DNA of 64,000 nt from Euborellia annulipes (lineage: Eukaryota; Arthropoda; Insecta; Dermaptera; Anisolabididae), in the NCBI GenBank assembly GCA_023213315.1, contig JAKCPI010016541.1, positions 1 through 64,000 on the forward strand. Direction: 5' to 3'. The notes under the pieces were generated by a model, which ran no database searches, was not told the DNA's origin, and saw only the letters and a list, made by a program, of their open reading frames with translations. Within the stretch, counting starts at the first letter, position 1; each line of letters begins with the position of its first letter. Made by a program: the position numbers and the translations under genes. Positions 1 through 11,817 of the stretch are shown here, piece by piece.

Positions 1-117
1 GAAATTTTATAATCAAATGTTTACTTATAATTAATTAGAGTTTCAGAGCTTTGATATATATAGTAGAGCTGTATATAATTAAAAATTTATTAATTCATAT
101 GCCCTGCAATAAGGGTG

Positions 118-183
118 TGCTTGCTGGAGTTGAACTTGTTCACCGGTAACGTACTCGGTGTGCCTACCACCAGACCACAGCAA
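118..183 (-). repeat. tRNA-like sequence (decayed SINE head or tRNA pseudogene)
   Basis: On the minus strand there is an A-box-like TGGTCTGGTGGTAGG and, about 30 bases on, a B-box-like GTTCAACTCC. The cloverleaf is not convincing, so a SINE head is more likely than a working tRNA gene. Confidence 0.35.
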
Positions 184-2372
184 TATCATATGAAAGTAAT
201 TAATACTACTTAATAATGTATATGTCTCATCTTTGTATCTCAATTAATTTAAAATGGCAGAAGAATTTTGATAAGAATTTCTTGATATTTAAAAAAGAAA
301 ATTAATGATCATTCACAATCCTCTAATTAACCCAATAAGAATTGTTAAATTATTTGATTAACATTTTATCTAATCAATTTATCCTTAATGTCGCTATGCA
401 TCAAAAATCAATTTGGGTCTGTTGAAATAAGCGTCACATGTCCATTATGTCAAGTTACAAAATCACTATTTCTTACTGCATTTCCGGCTTATAGTTCGCG
501 TTGTCTATTAGTTGAATACTCCTTTTTTGAAGGGTTCTATGAAATTACAAAATTTAAATACCTCTGTCGTTTATTATTATTATTATCTTCATTTGTGATT
601 GATTTGGTATTCTTTAGGAAGTTTAGAACGAGAAGTATTTTATTTTTTTTTTTTTACGATAAAACTTTAAAAATATTTGTTTGTCTGTTTTGAATATTTC
701 CAGTTTTTTACCTGAAGTAGAAAGCGTCAATGGTGTGATCGCATTTGCAATGCATTTGCATAGAGAGAGAGAAAGAGAGAGGGAAGATCGCCTACGTTTC
801 CACTTGCCGACTTTGGGGCTTAAAACAAGCCTGTTGACAGGCGACAAGCGGCTTAGCAACTGGTCAAATGTATTGATTTTTTTTTCTTCTCTCTAGTGCC
901 ATTAAATATAAATCAGCTAAATACGAGTCCAAGAAGAGAAGAAGAAGAAAGAGGAGAACGAAGAGATTTAAATGAATATAATCTCTTAAAAATCAGATTT
1001 TTATCTTTTTTTTTTTTTTTTGTTATTTATTTTTGAAAAGTTGAGAAAAAAATTATTTAAGAAATAAGTAAGTACATAATATGTAATATGTGATATGAGT
1101 TTACTAGTAATATAGTTTACTGAATAATATAAAACAATATAAATATAAAAAGAATAAATAAAACTGTCCAGGAAGTCAGACATGAGAAACAAAAAAGCTG
1201 ACTAAAGTCGAAAAAAAAAACAATTTTTGAGATTTCGATTGTTGGATGAGAGTCAAAATGCCAAATAAAAAAAACCTTTTCAAATTTTATAGACTTTATT
1301 AATTTTAATTATTATAGTTTAATAAACTTTAATTCAATTCATTATTTCAATAATCTTATTTAAATAGAACTGCTGAACCCTAAAATGGGGCAAACTTTCA
1401 AGATTAAAGCGAATCTAAGCGAGAAACAACAAATTACACAAAATTTATTTAAATGGGAAAAAAATATTGTAGGTATGAAGCAATCCTACGGACGAAAAAA
1501 GTTCTAGTGATAATTGAAGGAAAACGTGGAAGAATTATTACCGGTATTGGCTGAGAAGCTCGACCAAAGAGATAGCGAAATCAGTGAAGAGTTGATCCAA
1601 ATAATTGTTACTAGAGGACATAACTAAATGATACAAAGTGCCCAGCAAGTAGAAGTCTGGCCCAAGACTGACGATTTGCTAGGAGGGCTTCATCGTGGCA
1701 CGAGCCGCCGACAGAGCGTACTTCCTTAACAGAGGGGTAGTCGACCAGAAAACATAAGAGCATATGGCGCAGAAAATAAGAACAAGGCCAAGAGCCAATG
1801 CACTCTTCGACTGTGTATACAAGCAAATTATGTTTACCTCGGCTATTATCAAGACCAAAATTAACTAGACTTCGAAACTTGTATTTTATCTAACAGTTCG
1901 ATTTCTGACCTGGGCGATAAAGTTTATTTTAAATTATTTTAGCTAACAATTAATTTAAGGTGCGGGTCTCAAAAAGCCGTTAGAAGACGATTCACTACCG
2001 AGTTACTCTAGGCGGCAAGAGATGGCGTTAGTTTTTCCCACAGAGATACAAGGGATTTATTTCATTTGAATTGAAAGTTTCCAGCTAATTAATTAAGGGT
2101 AAAAAATTAATTGTTTTTAACACAATGATTACTAATTTAATTATCTATAAGATATAGAGCGAATTTTTTAAAAATATCTTTTATTTAATGGGATTAATCT
2201 AAAAAAAAATTTATTTTTTTCGAAAAGCAAAAAAAGGGCTTCTATAAGTTGTAGATATTTTAAATAGCTTTAATTTTAAAAAAATTTGAGGTCGATAGCT
2301 TCAAAATTGTGGCCGCTGGAATCTCCCAAAATTAGCACCCCGAGACGCGCGCCTAAAATAAAATTCACAGAT
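184..2372. other. AT-rich sequence without a recognised gene
   Basis: Mostly low-complexity A/T sequence. Two less biased islands stand out. One at about 720-890 contains ATTTGCAATGCATTTGCAT and a GAGA tract. The other, about 1500-1830, has short open frames in both directions (37 codons on plus around 1512-1625, 71 on minus at 1611-1826) that resemble no family I know. They may be decayed element or intronic conserved sequence. Confidence 0.4.
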
Positions 2373-2380
2373 GTCAAGAG

Positions 2381-2531
2381 CAGTAGCGTGGGGGGGGGGC
2401 TCCCGCCCCAGGCGCATTAAACTTTTGGCGCCCCCCTCGCATCCGCTTTTTCCCAAAATCTACGGCTTTTTGTAAACGGCGCCCCAGTTGAGCTTCGCCC
2501 CCTCCGCCCTCAAAGGCTAGTTACGCCGCTG
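2381..2531. mobile_element. hAT-like MITE, 8-bp target duplication GTCAAGAG
   Basis: A 151-bp element starting CAGTAGCGT and ending ACGCCGCTG (imperfect terminal inverted repeats). It is flanked by perfect GTCAAGAG copies at 2373-2380 and 2532-2539. The interior is G/C homopolymer-rich and non-coding. Its body (GCCCCAGGCGCATTAA, GCGCCCCAGTTGAGC) recurs at 54170-54457. Confidence 0.85.
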
Positions 2532-2859
2532 GTCAAGAGACGAAGTTGAGAGAAGCTCCTCTAAAAAATTAAGCACTTCAATTAAGATATTCAATGACTA
2601 ATCAGGGATCTCTTTTAAACTTTAAAATTAATGCTTTCTGCTTTAATAATAAAGACATAATTAGCCAAGAGTCAACTCATTATTATACTATATAACAAGC
2701 AAGTGTTCTGGACTTGTGTGGCCCCTTAATAGTCCTTTTCATCCCTAGTAATCAGGAATCAGCGTACACGCAATCATCGGTGATCAAGGAAAAACCATAA
2801 GAAAGCAAACAATTTAGTGTATATTCCAATGCATTTTTTTTTTTTTTTATATATAAAAA

Positions 2860-3113
2860 ACATTCACACTTTTTTCTCATTCACACTCACACTCACACAC
2901 ACATTCACACAGTCTTTTTCGGCAACTCTGGCCATTTAAGACTTTATACGATAACCGTTGTAATTAATAAATGTATTTGGGGTTCAGGCATTTCTATTTA
3001 AGCCATCTGGTATCCAAATGGCTTAAATAAAATCTTCGGACTGCCTGGGTCCGAACCCGCGACGTTTGGTATAGGAGGTAGGTACGCTACATACTACGCC
3101 AAACTCGGGGGCT
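2860..3113 (-). repeat. SINE-I (tRNA-derived), full-length copy
   Basis: Read on the minus strand: a tRNA-like head (A box near TGGCGTAG, B box GGTTCGGACCC), a hairpin made by CCATCTGG and CCAGATGG-type repeats, a conserved TCTTATATGG block, then a (TG)n-rich tail ending in an AAAAAGTGTGAATG motif. Other copies are at 6737, 12055, 26676, 27642, 33065 and 45217. Confidence 0.8.
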
Positions 3114-3805
3114 CCAATGCATTTAATTGCGTACAGAGACGAATCGTCCCGGAGACTCATATTATCGGTATTTTTTATTCTATGTATCAAGTTATTGACA
3201 CCCGAGAGACCTGACTAAGACAAAAATAATTATCGAAACGTTGTCTCAAAATGAGACCCACTTTAAAAATAAAAATGAGACACACTTTTAAAAAAAAGGC
3301 TGAAGTAATTCATTTTAAAAGAAAAATGTTCGGACCTAGTTTCAAATTTAATAAATTTATTTTTGATCTTTATAATGAAAATTTTGGAGAATTTACTCTC
3401 AAACTTTTAAATTTCGGCTCCCTCTCCCCTTTTCTAGCTGGAATAATTCTGGGCGTCCTTTATAACGAACCCCGCCCATCTCGAAATAAAAAAAAAAATA
3501 CTATAAATTGACCCGCGATGAAGCGAAATATTTTCATTTTAAAAAACTTTTATTAAATTTTTTGCCTTTAAGGAGGACTTTTGAAAAAAAAATATTGATA
3601 GTTATAAAACGAAGAGACGGTGCCTGTGGTGGTGATGATTATAAAGGAAAAAAAAAGTAAAAAAGTAAAAAGAGAAGGCAGGCAGCCAGCAAAATAATAA
3701 AAAGTTAATTGTCATTTATCTTGGTCAGGTGTCTACTCAGGTCATAAACGGCTCAGCCACGCTATAAAACTTAATATTAATACATACAATTTAATTGTTA
3801 CTTTA

Positions 3806-4211
3806 TACTTTCTCTTACCTATATATGTAATATATATAGAAAGTTTTGGATTCATGTCAAAAATTTGATGTCGAGATTTTGATGGAAAATGTTTTGAGGT
3901 TCCTTGAGTCCAAAATAGTGGTTTTCACAACATAGTCTGTCTTTATTCAATCTAAAGCATGAAGAAATTGAGCTACATAGCTGAAATTTTAAGTATATTA
4001 GTCTCTCAAAAAAGTAGAAGTAGTTTACCGATATACTTTTTCAGTTTTTCTCCATTTTCTCAAAATTCAAACCAACGATTATGATTAAAATTCATAAATA
4101 AATTATTTTTTCCTATATTTATTTATTTTTAGATGTTCTTTAAAATGTATATTCTTATTTTGCCCTTGAAATCTTTGGAAGCACACTTTACTCTTGTACT
4201 TTATATGAAAG
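3806..4211 (-). repeat. Family A retroposon, poly(A)-side part, interrupted by a hAT-like element
   Basis: Starts at TACTTTCTCTTACC and runs to TTTATATGAAAG. The family A sequence resumes at 6349 (GATAGAAGAAATGG) after a 2.1-kb transposon. More diverged than the copies at 11, 13, 17 and 20 kb. Confidence 0.8.
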
Positions 4212-6348
4212 CAGGGCCGCAGACAGGGGGGGGGGCAGGGGGGGCTATATCCCCGGGGCCCGGGCCCTCCGAGGGGGCCCGGGCCCATTGCGCTCCCACC
4301 TTAAAATTCTAATAAAAAATATTTTTCATGGTTAAAATTTCAATTAAAAAAAATCACTTTCTTGAAATTTTTTTCATCAGAGGGCCCGGGCTCTTTAAGC
4401 TTAAATTTTTCTTAAAATTTCAATTAAAGAAATCATTTTCTTGAAATTTTTTTTCATCAGGGGGCCAGGGCCCTTTAAGCTTAAATTTTTCTTAAAATTT
4501 CAATTAAAAAAATCATTTTCTTGAAATTCTTTTCCTCAGGGGCCCGGGCCCTTTAAGCTTAAATTTTTCTTAAAATTTCAATCAAGAAAATCATTTTCTT
4601 GAAATTCTTTTCCTCAGGGGCCCGGGCCCTTTAAGCTTAAATTTTTCTTAAAATTTCAATCAAGAAAATCATTTTCTTGAAATTTTTTTCCTCAGGGGGC
4701 CCGGGCCCTTTAAGCTTAAATTTTTCTTAAAATTTCAATCAAGAAAATCATTTTCTTGAAATTTTTTTCCTCAGGGGCCCGGGCCCTTTAAGCTTAAATT
4801 TTTCTTAAAATTTCAATCAAGAAAATCATTTTCTTGAAATTCTTTTCCTCAGGGGCCCGGGCCCTTTAAGCTTAAATTTTTCTTAAAATTTCAATTAAAA
4901 AAATCATTTTCTTGAAATTTTTTTCCTCAGGGGGCCCGGGCCCTTTAAGCTTAAATTTTTCTTAAAATTTCAATCAAGAAAATCATTTTCTTGAAATTTT
5001 TTTCCTCAGGGGGCCCGGGCCCTTTAAGCTTAAATTTTTCTTAAAATTTCAATTAAAAAAATCATTTTCTTGAAATTTTTTTCCTCAGGGGGCCCGGGCC
5101 CTTTAAGCTTAAATTTTTCTTAAAATTTCAATTAAGAAAATCATTTTCTTGAAATTTTTTTCCTCAGGGGCCCGGGCCCTTTAAGCTTAAATTTTTCTTA
5201 AAATTTCAATTAAAAAAATCATTTTCTTGAAATTTTTTTCCTCAGGGGCCCGGGCCCTTTAAGCTTAAATTTTTCTTAAAATTTCAATCAAAAAAATCAT
5301 TTTCTTGAAATTTTTTTCCTCAGGGGCCCGGGCCCTTTAAGCTTAAATTTTTCTTAAAATTTCAATTAAAAAAATCATTTTCTTGAAATTTTTTTCCTCA
5401 GGGGCCCGGGCCCTTTAAGCTTAAATTTTTCTTAAAATTTCAATCAAGAAAATCATTTTCTTGAAATTTTTTTCATCAGGGGCCCGGGCCCTTTAAGCTT
5501 AAATTTTTCTTAAAATTTCAATTAAAAAAATCATTTTCTTGAAATTTTTTTCCTTAGGGGCCCGGGCCCTTTAAGCTTAAATTTTTCTTAAAATTTCAAT
5601 CAAAAAAATCATTTTCTTGAAATTTTTTTTCCTCAGGGGCCCGGGCCCTTTAAGCTTAAATTTTTCTTAAAATTTCAATTAAAAAAATCATTTTCTTGAA
5701 ATTTTTTTCCTCAGGGGGCCCGGGCCCTTTAAGCTTAAATTTTTCTTAAAATTTCAATTAAAAAAATCATTTTCTTGAAATTTTTTTCATCAGGGGCCCG
5801 GGCCCTTTAAGCTTAAATTTTTCTTAAAATTTCAATTAAAAAAATCATTTTCTTGAAATTTTTTTCCTCAGGGGCCCGGGCCCTTTAAGCTTAAATTTTT
5901 CTTAAAATTTCAATCAAGAAAATCATTTTCTTGAAATTTTTTTCCTCAGGGGCCCGGGCCCTTTAAGCTTAAATTTTTCTTAAAATTTCAATCAAAAAAA
6001 TCATTTTCTTGAAATTTTTTTCTTCAGGGGGCCCGGTCCTTTTAACCTCAAATCAAGTTTGATATTTTTCACGACTCAGGATAGCTAAAAACGCAGATTT
6101 CAGTGGCTAATTTTTAAATAATTTTCCATACCCCCAGATTCCCCCGGAAATCCCCTGTCCGAATCTGGCCTCGATAAATTATTGTAACTCTCTCTCTAAA
6201 AGTTGTGTCAAAAAGTGTGTAAAAAATTGTTGGCATGAATGCCACAATAGCCTTTTTATACTAAAAAAAACTTTGTTTTTTTAATGGGGGGGGGAGGGCC
6301 CGTATTAGCAAGTAGCCCCGGGGCCCGTCAAGTCTGACTGCGGCCCTG
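4212..6348. mobile_element. hAT-like non-autonomous transposon carrying an internal satellite, TSD TATGAAAG
   Basis: Termini CAGGGCCGCAGACAG and its inverse CTGACTGCGGCCCTG, flanked by perfect 8-bp copies of TATGAAAG (4204-4211 and 6349-6356). The insertion splits a family A repeat. No transposase ORF is present; nearly all of the 2137 bp is a tandem array. The 8-bp duplication and CAG-type ends indicate the hAT superfamily. Confidence 0.9.
4340..6040. repeat. Tandem satellite, about 21 units of ~79 bp
   Basis: Each unit has three self-complementary blocks: GGGCCCGGGCCC, TTAAGCTTAA, and an 8-10-bp hairpin of the form TCAAGAAAAT-C-ATTTTCTTGA. I count 21 AAGCTT-bearing units at 78-80-base spacing. 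Units differ by a few substitutions (CAATCAAGAAA versus CAATTAAAAAA), mixed along the array. The array lies entirely between the transposon ends. Confidence 0.95.
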
Positions 6349-6736
6349 TATGAAAGATAGAAGAAATGGAGGCCATGGCAACTGAATTTAGGCTATAGGG
6401 ACCCTGTTTTGCAATAGTGTGTCAAGCGCCAAAAAATTAAAGATTGAGTTAAGCACGGAATATTGTTTCAAATGCTATAATTAATAGTATTTTTTTATGA
6501 AATATGTCCTAAAAAAATTTATATTTAATGTTACTTGCACAATTGACAAAAAAAATTATATACCGGTATAATCCAATCAAAACAAAAAACTTTATTGTTA
6601 ATTTTCTCAAAACTCGGTAGCTGGCGCTTGACACACTAATGCGTAACAGGGTCCATATATTTTTCCATATATTTTATAATATATCGGCTGAAAATAAGTA
6701 GGCTATATGTTGACAAAAAATCCTGTGTGACAAGCA

Positions 6737-6969
6737 CATTCACACACTCACACACACATTCACACAGTCTTTTCGGCAACTCAGGCCATATAAGGCTTTA
6801 ACGATATCCGTTATTGATAACATACACATATTAGGGGTCCGGACATTCTTATTTAAGCCATTTGGTATCCAAATGGCTTAAATAAAATCATTGGGCTGCC
6901 TGGGGTTCGAACCCGGGACGTTTGGTATACGAGGTTAGCACGCTAACCCCTACACCAACCCCCAAGGGC
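6737..6969 (-). repeat. SINE-I copy
   Basis: Same head, stem and (TG)n tail as the copy at 2860-3113, with a well kept B box (GGTTCGAACCC read on minus) and an A-box region near GGTGTAGGGG. Confidence 0.8.
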
Positions 6970-9441
6970 ATGATTCTTTGTTGAAAATGAAAAGGTTGGC
7001 CAAAACATTTTCGAAATATAGAAATGTTTTTTTTTTTTTTTAAATACATTCAGTCTTGATTATATGCTTGGAAAATTAAATAAAAAAATTAATTTTCATG
7101 AGGAAGGATGCAATCATTCAATAGTCATAAGAAGAACAAAGAAATGTTACTGCTGATGATTTTGATGCTGATGCTCCTACTTTGAAGGAGTCAATGAGTG
7201 ATTAGTGATTGGTCAGGCATGAAATAGTCATCAGGCATGCACAACGGGTTTTAGATCAACGCCATGTGTGCACAAACACAGCCATCTCATCCCATCTTGA
7301 CTTTTTCTCTTTAAAAATTTCTTTTTATTTAATATTATTTTTTTATTCGTACTATTATATTAAATATCCAACTGTTTAACCGTTTCCGATTCTTGACTCA
7401 TGGGCGATTCTTTTTACGCTGGGGAGTTGAGTAGAAATATATAAAATTTCTAGATATACAGGAAAAGTCGAAGTTTAAACATTTTTCAGGATAGGTATCA
7501 TTTGAATTGAATGAGTTAAAAAAGCTGTTTTTTTTACGCTTCGATTCACATTAGAATGACTTAATAATAAGCTCTGGGAAAATCCTTTAGAATGTTTCTA
7601 TAATTTCTCAGATTTCTTTTGATCAACTTTTTTCGAGTGTCTTAGGCAAAACATAAAATAAAAAATAAAAATGAGTTATTCACATAACTAATGATACCTT
7701 AGGAGTAACGCAAAAATAATTAACTATATAAAAACGTTTATTTTTATAAAATTACTTGAATAATAAAAGTACAAATAATAAAAGGGTCAAGAAAAGGGGA
7801 GATTCAGGAGATACTATTTATTAACGAAGCGGTTTTCATAAAAAAAAAAAAAATTTCAGCGCCTACCATCTTATTTTTTTAAAATAGATTTATTAGTGTA
7901 TGTAGAACTTTATAACCAAATAAATGATAATTACAATTAAATGAATAATAACAACATTTTGGTGTCCATAGCTAACTAAAGTCCGCGCCTATCAGGTGGG
8001 AAACCATTATTCTAAGGTTTAGTGCCTTGAGAATAGGCAACCATATCGCCGTCCTCTCTATGATTTTTTTTATGAAATATTTATTTATATATTTACGGGG
8101 ACAAATTTTATTTAATTATTATTTTATTTTTTATTATTAAAGTGAAACTTTTATTTTATCCCCTCAAATTTTTTTTTAAATATTATAATTATTTATTTAA
8201 TTTTGAGAAAACTCAAAAAGTAGGCTACATTAGTAAAATACAACTCTTTGGCCGATTTATACTTTTTTTTTTATATCTATGTCTATCTATATAGGCCTAT
8301 ATAAAAATGAAATATAAAAATGTATGTAGATTGAGTAGTAGGCTGGGATGAGTAGAGTAAAGGGGTTGGAGAATTGCAAGGGCTTCGGAATCGCCCACAC
8401 CCCACCCGCTTTGTCATATATATTTTTTTTAGTTGAGGGATGTTTAAGGAAGGGTGTGGTGGGTCTGTCAGCTGGAATATGTAGAAAATCAGTGAAAAAA
8501 TTGGGAAAAATCAGAAAAAATTGATCATTTTTAATGATTTTTTTGCATTTTAAGGGACAAAATCCTCCCCCACATCCCCCCCCCCCCTTGGAACCAAATG
8601 TTAATGTTTTTTAACTTTTCACTTCTCTAGACCTTCTGAAGAAATGTTAAGGCTAAAATATTCCTTTTCAGCCCTCCAAATTTTTTTCGTGGCCCTATAA
8701 TTAACGAAAAGGGGTGGAAATAAGTAGGGGGCTACCCCCCGAAAACGGTACGTCCTGGGGGAAAACGAAGGTCATATTTGGATTCAGGAGGTCATTTTAC
8801 TTATGAATCTGAAGGAATTTTCTCGGGGCTTTTTTTCTTGTTGCACAGTGTAATCAAAAAGGTTTGGCAAAGACTTCGAAGTAAAAGATGGCCATTGATT
8901 AATTAACTAAAAGATTTCGAGGTCCATGTAACCTTTTGAAGCCTTATTTAGACAACCGTACTATCACACTAATCTACTGTTGGTTGTAATGCAATGTAAG
9001 AAAGGAAGAAAGACAAGGTATTGTGACCTTGTAAATCCTGGCAGCACAGTAAATGACAGGATGTCTGTCGGCTCCTATGACAACTCCCGCGCAACCAGTC
9101 AACCAATGTAATGCAAATGGCCTCCCTCTCTTTTTTTTCTCTACTTCTTGCTTATTTGTTAACCGTAAATGTTTAATCAGCTCTCAAATTGTTATTCATG
9201 ATTATTATTACCTTTAATAGAAGGTTGTCAGTATGTGAAGAAATTATCAAAAAAAAGCATAAGAATGAAAAGAAAATTAATTAATATTAATATAAAGCCT
9301 ATAAAAAAGGAAGCTCCCAGAAGAGGAGGGATTTAGAGGTAAGCTTCACCCCCCCCCCCTGGAAAATCAATAAATTTTGACCTAATAGAGAAATAGAGTA
9401 TATGTTCAGTCCATCCACTAGGAAATAATAGTCATTATTTT
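6970..9441. other. Non-coding AT-rich sequence with complex islands
   Basis: No gene recognised. About 7110-7310 and 8960-9150 are less repetitive and contain factor-like motifs such as ATGCAAAT (near 9113), TGACAGG (near 9053) and GGTCAGGCATG (near 7211). They look like possible conserved intronic or regulatory sequence. C- and G-runs occur near 8577 and 8730. Confidence 0.35.
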
Positions 9442-9602
9442 CAATTAAATAATTTATTCATCAGATATTTCTCGCAGCCTAAAAAAGTCCATCTTCAGTG
9501 CATCAACAATGTAAAAACTTGCCTTTATTTTCAGGTTGATGTATTGAAGATGGACTGCATTAGGCTGTCCAAAACATAAATGCAATAAATTATTTATTTT
9601 AA
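9442..9602. repeat. Foldback (inverted repeat) element
   Basis: Arms of about 65-70 bases (9442-9505 and 9534-9602) pair with scattered mismatches; the best part is GTCCATCTTCAGTGCATCAAC against GTTGATGTATTGAAGATGGAC (shown only in part as the arms are long). The spacer is about 28 bases. The right arm carries a degenerate hammerhead-like string (TTGAAGAT-GGAC…GTCC-AAAAC). Confidence 0.7.
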
Positions 9603-9690
9603 TTGTGGAAAGCAAATGCTGATTAATTTTCTCACAATAATCAAATTAGGAACTTTGAGTGGAATTAACTCTTCTTCTTCTTTCTTCGCC

Positions 9691-9837
9691 TTAATCCGGT
9701 GGATTCATGGGTTTTTGCGACCAAGAAGGAATAGAACAAGCCGGCCCGTCGCACGGTCTGAAGCCTGTTGAAAATATAGAAGGGACGACATACAAAGTAC
9801 TGCCAGTCCCAGATAGGGCAGCTCCCACATACCCTCC
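9691..9837 (-). CDS. Candidate terminal coding exon of an unknown gene (weak)
   Basis: A GC-richer stretch with a plausible acceptor (TTGCTCAG) followed by 48 in-frame codons and a stop. The encoded peptide begins GGYVGAALSGTGSTLYVV and ends SWSQKPMNPPD, which looks like ordinary protein rather than translated repeat. Base composition differs sharply from both flanks. I found no upstream coding exon that joins it, and I recognise no family. It could be the last exon of a minus-strand gene whose other exons lie outside or are hidden among the repeats, or a relic. Confidence 0.3.
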   Translation of the reverse strand, partial: GGYVGAALSGTGSTLYVVPSIFSTGFRPCDGPACSIPSWSQKPMNPPD

Positions 9838-10254
9838 CTGAGCAATTTGAGTAGGATGACTAACTTTATAAAAATATTCAATATAACAGAGACTGAAAAT
9901 TTTTTTTTGAAAAGTGAAAAGGCACCTGAGGCGGGCTGCGGGGCTAGCCAGATGGTTCCGGGAAAAATTCTGAATTTTCAAAAGTTTTTTGGAGACCCTC
10001 ATTTTGTGGAATTAGGAACCCGAGTATTTTTCTTGGATTCCACATAACGTCCTATATAAGGGGGTAAAATTTAATTTCGAAATTCCAAAGAAAAGTTGGT
10101 CAAACATAAGAATGATGTCGGACACTGGGACAGATAGACAGACGGTACTCCAAATATAAGGTACGAAAAATATATTTTTCTTAGGAATCTAGATAAATGA
10201 GCAGATGTATATAAACACTCATAATTATCATTCTATTTGTAAAAAAAAAAAATA

Positions 10255-10474
10255 ATATTTTGGAATGGAAGAGAGCAAGTACGGGTGCAACAAATAAGGA
10301 GACTCTTTGGATGCCAAACGCCAAAAAAGAGACGTTTCGGACAAAATTTTATTCGTCCATTCTCAGTCCTTGTAAGCTTATAAACTAATTAGGCACAAAG
10401 TTGTCACTGTTGTTGCCTAATTAGTTTATAAGCCTGCAAAGACTGAGGATGGACGAATAAAATTTTGTCAGAAA
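10255..10474. mobile_element. Left part of a foldback element split by a hAT insertion
   Basis: Contains a near-perfect hairpin at about 10340-10470 whose arms carry ATTCGTCCAT and CTGAG/CTGAGGATGG. The outer segment (GGAATGGAAGAGAGCAAG and onward) reappears as its reverse complement at about 12868-12960. The element was therefore one foldback unit before the 2.4-kb insertion. Related pieces occur near 19515-19640 and 57535-58270. Confidence 0.8.
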
Positions 10475-10589
10475 TAGGGTTGGTCGAATCGATTTCGATT
10501 TTAATCGAAAATCGATTTTGAGCTTCGATTTTCGATTAAAATCGAAATCGATTCAGTGTTTTGAAAAAATCGAAAAAACTTTGGATTTT

Positions 10590-10975
10590 CGATTTTCCAA
10601 GAAAGTGGTTTGGAAAGTTTTTGCGAAATGGTCTGTCTGTGTTCAATTTTAAGCTTGAAGGAATTGAGCTGAGGTTGGAATTTTATATTTATGTTAGATA
10701 CCCCCCCCCCCCCTGGAGCGAGAAAATAAGCTGTTAATTAAAATCGGTCAAAAAATACTAGTACTTTACTGAGGTAATTTTTCAGGTTTTTTTGATTTTC
10801 TTACAAATAGCCCCAACGATTATGATTAAAATTCAAAAATCAATTATTTTTTAAATGCTCTTTAAAATGTATATTCTCATTTTGAAGTACACTTTAATCT
10901 TGTATTTCATAGGAAAGATAGGAGAATTGGTTGCAATGGTAACAAAATATAAATATTTCCCCATTATTATAAATT
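10590..10975 (-). repeat. Family A retroposon, truncated copy
   Basis: Matches the middle of the family A consensus (GGTCTGTCTGTGTTCAATTTTAAGC-type block through ATGGTAACAAAATATAAAT) but lacks both ends. It directly abuts a full copy. Confidence 0.75.
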
Positions 10976-10980
10976 TTTTT

Positions 10981-11815
10981 TTTACTTTCTCTTACCTATG
11001 TATATATGTAATATATATATAGAGAGAAAGTATTGGATTCATGTCAAAAATTCGATGTCGAGATTTTGATGGATCTTCACGTTTTGAGGTCCCCTGAATC
11101 CAAAAAAGTGGTTTTCGCGACATGGTCTGTCTGTGTGTGTGTGTGTGTGTGGGTGGGTGTGGTGTGTGTGTGTGTGTGTTCAATTTTAAGCATGAAGGAA
11201 TTGAGCTATGAGGCTGAAATTTTATATTTAAGTTAAACACCTCCCGGGACCGGAAAAATAAGCTTTTAATCAAAATCGGCCAAAGAGTACTAGTACTTTA
11301 CTGATGTACTTTTTCAGTTTTTTTCGATTTTCTCAAAATTCGCTCTAACGATTTTGATTAAAATTCAAAAATCAATTATTTTTTAGATGCTCTTTCAAAT
11401 GTATATTCTCGTTTTGCCCTCAAAATTGTTTGAAGCACACTTTACTCTTGTGCTTCATAGGAAAGATAGGAGAAATGGTTGCCATGGTAACAAAATATAA
11501 ATATTTTCCCATACTTATAAATTTTACATCTGAATTCAAATATTCCCTACTGCCGGGAACTAAATACATGTCGACACAAAAAATCTGGTGTGACAAGCAC
11601 AGTACACAACTTTCGATTACCGAAGGTAAGAGAAAGTTGTGTGCTGTGCGACAGTCACACCAGATTTTACACCTTGAATTCAATTGTACCCTACTGTCGG
11701 AAACCAAATACATGTCGACACAAAAAATCTGGTGTGACAAGCACAGTACACAACTTTCGATTACCGAAGGTAAGAGAAAGTTGTGTGCTGTGCGCCAGTC
11801 ACACCAGATTTTTTT
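10981..11815 (-). repeat. Family A retroposon, full-length with duplicated terminal hairpin module
   Basis: In minus-strand sense it starts with a long imperfect hairpin (AAAATCTGGTGTGAC … GTCACACCAGATTT) and ends GGTAAGAGAAAGTA followed by poly(A), with an internal (CA)n tract. Here the hairpin module and about 60 adjacent bases are present twice (11578-11680 and 11720-11815). The apparent ORFs (up to 149 codons) simply run through this repeat. Confidence 0.85.
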
Positions 11816-11817
11816 TT

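Noticed and set aside
1611..1826. 71-codon minus-strand ORF with even codon mix
   Set aside because: No recognisable family, no splice context that extends it, and another open frame overlaps. Not supported as a gene.
4340..6040. Regular direct repeats that at first sight could suggest a CRISPR-like array
   Set aside because: There are no unique spacers; the whole ~79-bp unit repeats, and the array lies inside transposon ends in a eukaryotic genome.
10992..11273. His/Thr-rich ORFs at this and similar loci (13535, 17313, 20510)
   Set aside because: They translate the (CA)n tract and flanks of family A.
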